From AWTP1-18 sp036504515 (GTDB lineage: Bacteria; Pseudomonadota; Gammaproteobacteria; Burkholderiales; Rhodocyclaceae), in NCBI GenBank assembly GCA_036504515.1, contig DASXVA010000007.1, positions 248,001-312,000 of the forward strand: 64,000 nucleotides of DNA, read 5' to 3'. Below are positions 32,318-41,044 of the stretch, piece after piece (positions within the stretch are counted from its first letter, which is position 1; each line of letters begins with the position of its first letter). Both the position numbers and the translations under genes were made by a program. The notes below the pieces were generated by a model that was not told the origin of the DNA, searched no databases, and was given only the letters and a program-made list of their open reading frames with translations.

Positions 32318-34306
32318 ATGATTCGACAACAAGACCAGGCTTCCGGGGACTACGGACGCCATATAAGAGAAGTTCGTGACCTATATTTTGGCCGGGGAGA
32401 AATGCCTTCCGAACTGGCTGACAGCACACTGATTCGCTCTTGGGAGCGTTGTCGACAGATAGGTCTTGAACCTCTGCGGCCCGCTGATCTGGCACCAGTC
32501 TCCGGCAGTTCCCTGAGTCTGGAACTGGAGCGCAATCGTAGTTTGATGATCACGGCCCAGCCAGTGATGGAACAGCTCTACGAGCAGATCCGCAATTCGG
32601 GAAACATGGTGGTGCTGTCGGACAGCAATGGATTGCTGCTCCAATGCCTGGGCGATACCGGTTTTGTCGATCGTGCCTGTCGCGTTGCTCTACAGCCTGG
32701 TGCTGAATGGGGTGAGTCAGTGCGTGGAACCAATGCCATCGGTTCTGCCCTGGTGGAGGAAACCGCAGTCGAAGTCGTTGGTGGTGAGCACTTCCTTGAA
32801 CATAACGGCTTCCTCACCTGTAGTGCTGCACCCATGAAGGACTCCCAGGGAATGCTGATGGGTGTGCTGGATATTTCCAGTGATGCCAGAAGCTATTCCC
32901 CCCACACGCGCGGTCTGGTGCACATGGCAGCCCAGATGGTGGAAAAGCGCTTGTTCGAGTCGGAGCAATCGCGCCGCATTTTGATCTGTTTCCACAGTCG
33001 CGCGGAATACTTGGGCAGTCTTGGTGAAGGCATCATTGCCGTTTCGCCCGATGGCTGTATCCAGGCAATCAACCTGGCCGGCCTGACCTTGCTGCGGCTA
33101 CGGCGGCATGAGGTAGTCGGTCGCGATTTCTCATTGTTATTCGAAACGTCCTTGGGGACATTGGTCGATAGTTCCCGGCGGGATGGCCATTCCTTGAATC
33201 CACTGCCTTCCCGCAGTGGCGGAAATTTCTACGCGACCTTGAAGGGCAATCTGCCGCAGTCCAGCGCCATGTCACGGCTGGTGGTGGATGCACCGACCCG
33301 TCGTGCGCCACCTCGTATTACTGCTGCTAATAGCCCCGCAGTCATTACGTTGGAAGCTTTGGAAACCGGTGATCTGAACCTGAAGGCGGCCATTGACAAG
33401 GCCCGGCGAGTGATCGGGCGCGACATTCCCATCCTTGTCCAGGGAGAATCCGGAGCAGGCAAGGAAATGTTTGCCAAAGCATTCCATAACAGCAGCGCTC
33501 GTAACGATGGTCCCTTCGTCGCCTTGAACTGTGCGGCCATTCCCGAAACGCTGATTGAATCCGAACTTTTTGGTTACATGGGCGGTGCGTTTACCGGCGC
33601 TCGCAAGGAAGGGGCTAGCGGAAAGATCCAGCAAGCTCATGGCGGGACATTGTTCCTCGATGAAATCGGCGACATGCCACTGCAATTGCAAGCCCGACTG
33701 TTGCGGGTCTTGCAGGAACGCAGCGTGACGCCCCTCGGCAGCGCGAAAGCGATTCCTGTGGATATTTCCCTGGTCTGTGCCACTCACCGCAAGTTGCGGG
33801 AAGAGGTTGCTCGGGGAGCTTTCCGCGAAGACTTGTACTACCGGCTCAACGGCCTTTGCGTCACGCTGCCACCGCTACGGCAGCGCACCGACCTGCGTCA
33901 ATTGGTAGACAAGCTCATTGCCGTGGAATGTCAGGGGCAACGGGATATTCATCTGAGCGATGCTGCTTTCGGCATTTTTGCCCGCTATGCCTGGCCCGGG
34001 AATATTCGCGAGTTGCACAACGTCATCCGAGTCTTGATTGCCATGCTGGATGATCATGAAAATTTGATCGAAGAATGGCATCTGCCCGATGACCTCCGGG
34101 AATCGGTAGTGAGTCCCGCAGCGCCACTGTCGGTGGTTGCCCATGCCGCACCGGTGGCTGCCATCAATACCTCAGGAAGTCTTGAGGAGGTGGAGCAACA
34201 GGCGATCGTGCGGGCCCTGGAAGCCGTAGGGGGTAACGTCTCTGCAGCAGCCCGCAAGCTTGGCATCAGTCGCAATACCATTTATCGAAAAATGGGAAGG
34301 TTCTGA
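32318..34306 (+). CDS. AcoR-like sigma-54-dependent activator, second copy
   Basis: The 662-residue enhancer-binding protein has the same plan as the one at 24579. It has an N-terminal GAF-type region (~75-215), a PAS-like segment (~230-310) and the AAA+ core with Walker A GESGAGKE (376-383), GAFTGA (423-428) and GGTLFLDEIGD. The C-terminal Fis-type helix-turn-helix is GGNVSAAARKLGISRNTIYRKM. Sequence outside the core differs widely between the two, so they probably sense different ligands. It diverges from the pedF operon. ATG 32318 has AGGAGGA 8 bases upstream. Its own promoter looks sigma-54 dependent, allowing self-activation or cross-activation. Confidence 0.93.
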   Translation: MIRQQDQASGDYGRHIREVRDLYFGRGEMPSELADSTLIRSWERCRQIGLEPLRPADLAPVSGSSLSLELERNRSLMITAQPVMEQLYEQIRNSGNMVVLSDSNGLLLQCLGDTGFVDRACRVALQPGAEWGESVRGTNAIGSALVEETAVEVVGGEHFLEHNGFLTCSAAPMKDSQGMLMGVLDISSDARSYSPHTRGLVHMAAQMVEKRLFESEQSRRILICFHSRAEYLGSLGEGIIAVSPDGCIQAINLAGLTLLRLRRHEVVGRDFSLLFETSLGTLVDSSRRDGHSLNPLPSRSGGNFYATLKGNLPQSSAMSRLVVDAPTRRAPPRITAANSPAVITLEALETGDLNLKAAIDKARRVIGRDIPILVQGESGAGKEMFAKAFHNSSARNDGPFVALNCAAIPETLIESELFGYMGGAFTGARKEGASGKIQQAHGGTLFLDEIGDMPLQLQARLLRVLQERSVTPLGSAKAIPVDISLVCATHRKLREEVARGAFREDLYYRLNGLCVTLPPLRQRTDLRQLVDKLIAVECQGQRDIHLSDAAFGIFARYAWPGNIRELHNVIRVLIAMLDDHENLIEEWHLPDDLRESVVSPAAPLSVVAHAAPVAAINTSGSLEEVEQQAIVRALEAVGGNVSAAARKLGISRNTIYRKMGRF

Positions 34307-34338
34307 CCTCTTCGATGAGCATTCCAATGGCGTGCTAA

Positions 34339-34373
34339 ACCCTCAGCTGCATTCCAGCTGAGGGTATTTTTTT
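34339..34373 (+). terminator. Terminator of the second activator gene
   Basis: A perfect 11-bp stem ACCCTCAGCTG/CAGCTGAGGGT with a 5-base loop is followed by a run of seven T. The rest of 34374-34765 shows no gene, only a 14-base palindrome CAAGCAATTGCTTG at 34593-34606. Confidence 0.92.
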
Positions 34374-34765
34374 GTCTGTAAAACGTTGCCGAAATTTAGT
34401 GGTGTATGAGTCAGTATCACTACTTTCATTTTCGTAAAAGAAAGTCAGGCTTGTTCGCTATCCCGAACTGGTAGCGGGATTCAGGAAGTCCTCAGATTTT
34501 TAAGCAAGAGCTTGCTGGAGGACTACCTATCATTTGATGATGTCGTTCGATAACTAACTTTCCAGTCGTGGTGTGGCATGCTCAGAGTTCAGCAAGCAAT
34601 TGCTTGTTGTCTTGGGGCAACAAAATCCATTGAATAAATAGGGTGATTCGATTTGATCGTTGTCTACATCACAGAGACAAGACAAAATCCTACGCTCAAA
34701 CGAATAACTACAAATGTTCTTCCCCAGTGGCTGAGAGGAAATTCGTTAACCGGACACCAAACTTC

Positions 34766-37732
34766 ATGACGCTTTCGCCTGCTTATGACCGCATTACTGC
34801 ACTTTATGCGATCACTGCGAATCATCAGTCCTCCCTGGAAGAGAGGATTCATGCGCTCCTTGATCTTGGGCGACAAGCCTTCAACTTGGAAACCGGATGC
34901 GTTTCCCGTATACGCGGCAATGAATATGAAGTGGTACAGGCGGTCAGCGCTAGTGACACCCTGAATGCTGGCAAGACCTTCTCCCTGGATCACACCTACT
35001 GCTGCGCCACCATTGACACTAATGACCCGGTTGGATTTGAAAAGGCAACAGGGACCAGTTGGGAACAACATGCCTGCTTCAAGAAATTCAATTTTGAAGC
35101 CTATCTGGGCATCCGTATTCTCGTAGATGACCGGCCCTGGGGGACACTCTGTTTTTTCAACAAGGAGATACCCAGCCGTTCCTTTTCAGAAGAAGATTTT
35201 CTGCTGCTCAAGTTTATGACGCAGTGGATTGGTCACGAACTTGAACGCAGTCTTCACCATGAAAAAATCGGGACCTTCAACGAGTGGCGCCAGGTGCTGC
35301 TGGATAGTACCAATCTGTCCATCATTGCTACCGATCAGGATGGCCTGATTGTCACTTTCAATCGTGCTGCCGAACGCATGCTCGGTTATGAGGCCGATGA
35401 AATTGTGGGGCAATGCACGCCTGCGATTTTTCATGATCAGGACGAGGTGGTGGCTCGCGCCCATTCTCTAAGTGAAGAACTGGGCAGAATCGTAGCTCCA
35501 GGTTTTGAGGTCTTTGTTGCCAAGGCCCGCCAGAACATCGCCGAAGAGCGGGAGTGGTCCTACATCCGCAAGGATGGCAGCCGTTTCCCTGTCTTGCTGT
35601 CCGTAACAGCCGTGAAGGATGCCGAAGGTGAGTCTCGCGGCTTTCTTGGCATGGCGGTGGATATTTCCCGGCACAAGGCGCTGGAGGCCCAGGCATCGAT
35701 TGCCCGGGCCAACGAGTTGAGTCAGATCATCGTTAGTGCCATTGGTGAGGGCATTATCGGTATCGAAGATGCAGCGCCGCACCGCATCCGGTTTCTTAAC
35801 CCTGCTGCGGAAGTATTGCTGGGACTTGCTGAGAGCGAGGTCATTGGCAAGCAGCTGGACAGTGTGATTACGCTGACGCAAAAAGAAACGGAACAAACAC
35901 CGACTGTGCTGGACCGTATGGTGCATGGTCAGTCTTTCGAGGCCATGATCACTACGCCTGGCCGCCCTACACCTTTCCCTGCAGCATTTGTTACATCTAT
36001 CGCGCTGGACGATACTGGGCTGGTGGTATTGACGCTGCAGGACGTTACAACGCGCTGGCAGTCCGATGAACAGTTGCGATTGGCCGAGCAGGTTTTTGAA
36101 TACAGCCCCGAGGCCATTCTTGTTACGGACGGCGACGGCATCATCCTCCGCGTCAATCCTGCCTTTACGCTCATTACCGGGTTTTTGCCCGAAGATGCCA
36201 TCGGTCAGAATCCCCGCATTCTTCGTTCCGACAAGCATGATGCTGAGTTTTATCGCGACATGTGGCAGAGCCTGGATGAAAAGAATCACTGGCACGGCGA
36301 GATATGGGACAAGCGCAAAAATGGTGAAATCTATCCTAAGTGGCTATGTATCAACGCCGTTCGTTTGCCTCATGGCGATACCCGCTACGTTGCCCTGTTT
36401 GCGGATATATCCGAGCAAAAGGCCCACGAAGAACGGATCGACTATCTGGCTCGTCACGATGCGTTGACAGGTCTGGCCAATCGCCGTTTGCTTGAAGATC
36501 GCATGGCCAAACTCTTGGCGTCTGCGCGGCGAGGCGATCAAGGTGTTGCTTTGATGCTGATCGACCTGGATCACTTCAAGCAGGTTAACGATAGTCTCGG
36601 TCATCAGGTGGGCGACCAACTGCTGGTAGAGATATCCCGTCGACTCAACGCCAGTGTGCGGGATAGCGATATCGTTGCGCGCTTGGGGGGTGACGAGTTT
36701 GTTGTCGTGCTCTCGGGCATCACTGATCATCGGGATGTGGCGCCGGTGGCCGAGAAAATTCGTGAGGCACTGGATCGTCCGGTTGAAGCCAGCCTGCATC
36801 TGCTGCATACCTCCCCCAGTATCGGTATCAGTCTTTATCCGAGTGATGGCGACAGTCTGGATGTGCTGCTTCAGGCTGCCGACATTGCCATGTACCAGGT
36901 CAAGGCTGCCGGACGGAATGCCTGGATGTTCTTTGAGTCCCGCATGAATGAAGAAGTGCGTAGCCGGCACAAGCTCGAGACTGATCTTCGCCGGGCGTTG
37001 GTGCGGCATGAATTCGAACTGCACTATCAGCCCCAATACGACATCGGTGGCGGTCACGTAATTGCATGGGAAGCGCTGCTGCGATGGAATCACCCGGAGC
37101 AGGGCTGGATTGAACCCAGCCATTTCATTCCTGTCGCGGAAGAAATTGGATTGATTCTGCCCCTCGGTGAATGGGTGTTGGAAACAGCGTGTCGTGAAGC
37201 TGCCTCTTGGGCAGGAGGGCGGCAAGGCCATGAGCGTATTGCTGTGAATCTGTCTGCCCATCAATTCGAGCAACCATCCTTGGTGAGTATGGTGACGCGA
37301 GTTCTGAAGGACACCGGACTTGCTCCAGAACGGTTGGAACTGGAGTTGACGGAAAGTACCTTGATGAGCAATACCAGCAAGGTGCAGGAAACCTTGGGTG
37401 GCCTGAAGGCCCTGGGTGTTCATCTAACGCTGGACGACTTTGGTACAGGCTATTCGTCCCTTGCCTATTTGAGTTCTTTTGCCGTGGATCGACTGAAGAT
37501 TGATCGCTCCTTTGTGATGGACATTGCCACGAAGCCCAACAATGGCGCCATCATTCAGGCCGTGATCGCCTTGGCCAAAGCCTTGGGGCTTGAGGTGGTA
37601 GCGGAAGGTGTGGAAACCGGTGAGCAGCTCGCCTTCCTGATTGATAGTGGTTGTCTCAAAGCCCAAGGTTTCCTCTATGGACGGCCCATGCCATCACAAG
37701 AAATCTCCGGGTTTACTACCGATATGAAATAA
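34766..37732 (+). CDS. GAF-PAS-PAS-PAS-GGDEF-EAL cyclic-di-GMP turnover protein
   Basis: The ~988-residue cytosolic signalling protein starts with a GAF domain (AFNLETGCVSRIRG...FSEEDFLLLKFMTQWIGHELERS). About three PAS domains follow, for example LDSTNLSIIATDQDGLIVTFNRAAERMLGY and FEYSPEAILVTDGDGIILRVNPAFTLITG. The GGDEF domain keeps RLGGDEFVVVLSG and an inhibitory-site RDSD five residues earlier. The EAL domain keeps EALLRW, NLSAHQF, ELTES and DDFGTGYSSLAYL. Both catalytic halves look intact. ATG 34766 is the conservative start; an in-frame GTG at 34643 would add 41 residues, and neither has a good binding site. It is monocistronic. Confidence 0.88.
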   Translation: MTLSPAYDRITALYAITANHQSSLEERIHALLDLGRQAFNLETGCVSRIRGNEYEVVQAVSASDTLNAGKTFSLDHTYCCATIDTNDPVGFEKATGTSWEQHACFKKFNFEAYLGIRILVDDRPWGTLCFFNKEIPSRSFSEEDFLLLKFMTQWIGHELERSLHHEKIGTFNEWRQVLLDSTNLSIIATDQDGLIVTFNRAAERMLGYEADEIVGQCTPAIFHDQDEVVARAHSLSEELGRIVAPGFEVFVAKARQNIAEEREWSYIRKDGSRFPVLLSVTAVKDAEGESRGFLGMAVDISRHKALEAQASIARANELSQIIVSAIGEGIIGIEDAAPHRIRFLNPAAEVLLGLAESEVIGKQLDSVITLTQKETEQTPTVLDRMVHGQSFEAMITTPGRPTPFPAAFVTSIALDDTGLVVLTLQDVTTRWQSDEQLRLAEQVFEYSPEAILVTDGDGIILRVNPAFTLITGFLPEDAIGQNPRILRSDKHDAEFYRDMWQSLDEKNHWHGEIWDKRKNGEIYPKWLCINAVRLPHGDTRYVALFADISEQKAHEERIDYLARHDALTGLANRRLLEDRMAKLLASARRGDQGVALMLIDLDHFKQVNDSLGHQVGDQLLVEISRRLNASVRDSDIVARLGGDEFVVVLSGITDHRDVAPVAEKIREALDRPVEASLHLLHTSPSIGISLYPSDGDSLDVLLQAADIAMYQVKAAGRNAWMFFESRMNEEVRSRHKLETDLRRALVRHEFELHYQPQYDIGGGHVIAWEALLRWNHPEQGWIEPSHFIPVAEEIGLILPLGEWVLETACREAASWAGGRQGHERIAVNLSAHQFEQPSLVSMVTRVLKDTGLAPERLELELTESTLMSNTSKVQETLGGLKALGVHLTLDDFGTGYSSLAYLSSFAVDRLKIDRSFVMDIATKPNNGAIIQAVIALAKALGLEVVAEGVETGEQLAFLIDSGCLKAQGFLYGRPMPSQEISGFTTDMK

Positions 37733-37841
37733 CCCTATTAGCGAAATAGTTCGCTATAGCGGCCAATCTCCTCTATTGTTGAAGCGAATCCACCGCGTTT
37801 CTACAAGCCTTGGTATTCGTCACCCGACGGGAGATGGGCCA

Positions 37842-38465
37842 ATGAAAAAAAAGAGCAATGGCCAGAGCGTGGAAAACAGTCGACGTGGAGAAATCCTTGT
37901 CGCTGCCGCGCGACTGTTTCGTGAAAAAGGATTTGATGCGGCCACCATTCGGGACATCACCGGAATGGTCGGTATCGCCTCTGGATCCACTTTTTGTCAT
38001 TTCAAAAGCAAGCGGGACATGCTCGATGCCGTTGCCATTGAGGGGATGCAACATCTCCTGGCGGAAGCAGAAGTCATCGCTCACCGACCGTTGTCGGCGG
38101 AAGACCGGCTACTACTGCTGACCCGCTGTCACATGGCGTTTCTGCATGATTCACCGAATCGGGATTTCGTAGCGGTCCTGTTCTACGAGTTGCGCTCCCT
38201 TTCCCCTCAAGCTCGGGAAACCGTAATGGAGTTAATGAACCGTTACGAGGCTATCTGGCAGAACTGTTTGGGGATGATCTCCCCTTCCCGTCCTTCATCG
38301 ACCAATAGCAATCTGCTGCATCGATTGTTGTTCGGTGCCTTGAACTGGACGGTGCAGTGGTATCAGCCGGAGGATCAGCCAGCGCCAGAGTTTCTGGCGG
38401 AGGAACTTGCGTCCGTTCTGCTCTGGGGTATCAAGGCTGTGCCGGGGCGAGAGGCAAGCCTGTAA
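37842..38465 (+). CDS. TetR/AcrR-family transcriptional regulator
   Basis: The 207-residue repressor has an N-terminal helix-turn-helix (~18-64: ILVAAARLFREKGFDAATIRDITGMVGIASGSTFCHFKSKRDMLDAV). A helical ligand-binding domain without recognisable specificity follows. ATG 37842 has GGGAG upstream and starts just before the basic leader MKKKSN. Its 3' end overlaps the convergent peptidase gene by 35 bases. Targets are unknown; no divergent operon is present. Confidence 0.9.
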   Translation: MKKKSNGQSVENSRRGEILVAAARLFREKGFDAATIRDITGMVGIASGSTFCHFKSKRDMLDAVAIEGMQHLLAEAEVIAHRPLSAEDRLLLLTRCHMAFLHDSPNRDFVAVLFYELRSLSPQARETVMELMNRYEAIWQNCLGMISPSRPSSTNSNLLHRLLFGALNWTVQWYQPEDQPAPEFLAEELASVLLWGIKAVPGREASL

Positions 38466-39153
38466 AGGGTAAGCGGCCCCCGGGTAAAGGCGGCTGACCG
38501 TTGATGGTACGACAGCGCTCGATGTCGCAGGCGGTTGGCAATGTGTTGCGGTATTCGACGACGGTGCTCAAGCCGGAAGGGTCACGGGTGTAACACTTGG
38601 CCCCTTTGCCATCGTTGTAATAGGACAGCACATCCACGCAACGCCGCGAATGGGCCACCAGTCCGAAGAAATGTCCCAGCTCATGGGAGAGGACCATTTG
38701 CAGGGTTTGTTTGGCGTCGTAGGCAGGGTTACGTTCCCGCAGCATGGCAAAGGCTTTGGGGCTGATGGACAGGGTGCGACGGGTCAGGTTGGCCAAGGCG
38801 AAATTTCCTCGACTGCCGGTTTCACTCCACTCGATCGTGATCGCATCAGCCGGTTGGGATGTTGTACTGATTGAAAGTTGTAGCTCCACCGGAAGTCCGC
38901 AGCCGGTCCAGGCCTGGACAGATTGTTTGACCAGGGACTCCACCTCGCTTTGCCGAAACCAGGCCGGAGCTTCGTTGTGACGGTAGAAAAAGCGCAGGGG
39001 TGTGCTGATGGCTCGGCGATCTGTACCGTCGTTCCAGGTGACCACTTCGCCGACACGGCACTCTGCGATTTCCTGATCGCGAACGGTGGCAGAGAGCGTT
39101 GATGTTGTCGACAACAAGAAGCAAAGGGCAAGAAGGACGGCGCGATATCGCAT
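38431..39153 (-). CDS. Exported metzincin-like zinc metallopeptidase
   Basis: The 240-residue protein has a signal peptide (~1-21) and the zinc site HELGHFFGLVAH, which fits the metzincin pattern HExxHxxGxxH (matrixin-like). The expected Met-turn downstream reads CVDVLSYYND, with Leu in place of the usual Met before Ser-Tyr-Tyr. The protein is short for a secreted protease and lacks an obvious propeptide or cysteine switch. It follows the methyltransferase gene by 11 bases on the same strand. Substrate and cellular role are unknown. Confidence 0.75.
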   Translation of the reverse strand: MRYRAVLLALCFLLSTTSTLSATVRDQEIAECRVGEVVTWNDGTDRRAISTPLRFFYRHNEAPAWFRQSEVESLVKQSVQAWTGCGLPVELQLSISTTSQPADAITIEWSETGSRGNFALANLTRRTLSISPKAFAMLRERNPAYDAKQTLQMVLSHELGHFFGLVAHSRRCVDVLSYYNDGKGAKCYTRDPSGLSTVVEYRNTLPTACDIERCRTINGQPPLPGGRLPFTGLPLAPAQP

Positions 39154-39164
39154 GGTTGTGATGG

Positions 39165-39800
39165 CTAAGCGGTAAGGGGTTTGCGGGCAATTAAACCGAT
39201 CAGGGCTGATTTTCCCTGATGGCCCAAGCCCTCTGCAACATCATGCTCATACTCGGTCAGTTCCTCGATGGTCCAGTCGGCAAAGGCTTGTTGGAGTAGT
39301 TCTGTTGTGTAGAGGTTTTCGAGGGCCGAAGGGCCGCCGGTTCGATACTCGAGTTGTTTGGGCGTATATCCCTGCAGCAGAATGTGTCCTCCTGGACGTG
39401 TCGCTCTTTTCATTGCAGCAAATTGCACTTCCCGTTCTTGGGGACCGGCGAACTGGATGAAAATGCCGATGACCCAGTCGAAGGCATGGGTCATGGAGGC
39501 TGGCGGCCAATCGGGTGAAAAAATATCCGCCAATACGAAGTCCACGGCGACCTTGCGGCCCGCTGCCAGCTTCTTTGCCTTGGACACGGCAACGGGAGAA
39601 ATTTCGACAGCGGTCACTGCCAAGCCTTGTTCAGCCAGCCAGATGGAATTCCTACCTTCACCATCGGCAATGGAAAGCGCGGTAGTACCTTGTTCCAGAA
39701 GATGGGCGCGACGGGCAAGGAAGTGATTCGGCTCAGTGCCAAATAGATAGTCATCGCCAGCACTCAGGTAGCGGGCATTCCAGGTGGCTTCGTGGGACAT
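39165..39800 (-). CDS. Class I SAM-dependent methyltransferase
   Basis: The 211-residue cytosolic protein has a Rossmann-type SAM-binding core. Motif I reads ALSIADGEGRNSIWLAEQG, the acidic loop VTAVEISPVAVSKAKKLA, motif II FDWVIGIFIQF and the post-II segment RPGGHILLQGYTPKQL. The opening WNARYLSAGDDYLFGTEPNHFL resembles TehB-like methyltransferases. The substrate is unknown. It is first of two genes with the metzincin-like peptidase. Confidence 0.85.
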   Translation of the reverse strand: MSHEATWNARYLSAGDDYLFGTEPNHFLARRAHLLEQGTTALSIADGEGRNSIWLAEQGLAVTAVEISPVAVSKAKKLAAGRKVAVDFVLADIFSPDWPPASMTHAFDWVIGIFIQFAGPQEREVQFAAMKRATRPGGHILLQGYTPKQLEYRTGGPSALENLYTTELLQQAFADWTIEELTEYEHDVAEGLGHQGKSALIGLIARKPLTA

Positions 39801-39845
39801 GCGGTAATTTTCCTTGCAGGGCGGGTAGCTAAGAACGGAACGGTA

Positions 39846-40838
39846 TCAGGCGAGGTAATGATTGACCAAGGCACCGGTCAGGACAAGATGAATGAACAGT
39901 ATGCCGCCGAGGAGTAGCGGGCCGAAGCCTGCTGCGCGAATTCTGGACAGGGTGGTTCCCAAGCCCAAGGCAATCATGGCAGACGCCAGTAATTGTGCGC
40001 CCAATCCTTGCAGGGACTGCACCCAAGGCGAAGGTAATACTTCCAGGGAGTTGATGGCCGCTGCGGCAATAAAACCGAGGGCAAACCAGGGCATGTGCTG
40101 AAAGCGTTGTCCGGGGTTTTCACCCGGTTGTCTGAGTCCCAGCGCCAGCAGGAAAGGCATCAACATCAGTACCCGCAGCATTTTGACCACGATGGCACTA
40201 CGGGCCGTACTTTCGCCCAGTCCCGTGCCGATAGCGACCACTTGGGCCACTTCATGAACCGTGGATCCGATATAGGTGCCGAAAACCTGGTGCAGGGTTG
40301 CCGGCCCCCAGTGATTGATCAGAGGATAAATGCCCATGCCCAAGGTGCCGAAGAGCACGACGGTACCAACGGCAGCCGTAACTTTTTCGGTTTTGGCGTC
40401 GACCAGAGGTGCCGTGGCAGCGATAGCGGCAGCCCCGCAAATGGCGCTGCCGACGGCAGTGAGCAGCGCGGTACTCTTGTCCAGGCCAAACCTTTTACCC
40501 AGCATTAGGCCCAGTGCCAGGGTGGACAAGACCATGACGACATCGGTCATGACGCCGCTTTTGCCGATGGACAGGACCTGCTGCAGACTCAAATGAAAAC
40601 CGAAGAGCACGATGCCCCAGCGCAGCAAGTGCTTCTGGGCAAACTCAATGCCTGCCTTGAATGTATTGCTGTGGAGGCCGGGCCAAAGATTGCCCAATAA
40701 TGCCCCGAGCAATATGCCCAGTGCCGCAGGGCTGAGACCAAGATGATCCAGCCCTGCTGTTTTGCTCAGCAGCACGCTGCCCATAAGGATGCTGGTAATG
40801 AGGGCTAAACCCGGGAGGCTGGATCGGATGGCGTTCAT
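39846..40838 (-). CDS. YeiH-family (UPF0324) putative sulfate exporter
   Basis: The 330-residue inner-membrane protein has about ten hydrophobic helices and family blocks such as LGILLGALLGNLWPGLHSNTFKAGIEFAQKHLLRWGIVLFGFHLS, SAICGAAAIAATAPLVDA and GTYIGSTVHEVAQVVAIG. Members are annotated as putative sulfate exporters, from association with sulfur metabolism in a few organisms; transport has little direct proof. It stands alone; its usual LysR partner is not next to it. Confidence 0.88.
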   Translation of the reverse strand: MNAIRSSLPGLALITSILMGSVLLSKTAGLDHLGLSPAALGILLGALLGNLWPGLHSNTFKAGIEFAQKHLLRWGIVLFGFHLSLQQVLSIGKSGVMTDVVMVLSTLALGLMLGKRFGLDKSTALLTAVGSAICGAAAIAATAPLVDAKTEKVTAAVGTVVLFGTLGMGIYPLINHWGPATLHQVFGTYIGSTVHEVAQVVAIGTGLGESTARSAIVVKMLRVLMLMPFLLALGLRQPGENPGQRFQHMPWFALGFIAAAAINSLEVLPSPWVQSLQGLGAQLLASAMIALGLGTTLSRIRAAGFGPLLLGGILFIHLVLTGALVNHYLA

Positions 40839-40993
40839 GGTGATGACTCGTAGGAAGCAGAAGAGTCAGGACATTAGGGTTTCCTAATGAAAATAAAAAT
40901 CACATATTCTGGTTAAGCCATATCTGCGATATGGATATGGCCGCAACTGTCGGTCAGAGCAGTGCATTGGAATGGCCGTAGTCCAAGGTGAAC

Positions 40994-41023
40994 GAAAAAC
41001 GGGACACGCAAGCGTGTCCCGTT
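40994..41023 (-). terminator. Terminator of the ccoG operon
   Basis: AACGGGACACGC pairs with GCGTGTCCCGTT over 12 bp with only a 2-base apparent loop (in practice 4 or more). It is followed on the minus strand by a T run. Confidence 0.85.
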
Positions 41024-41044
41024 GCTCAGACCTTGACTGCTTGA

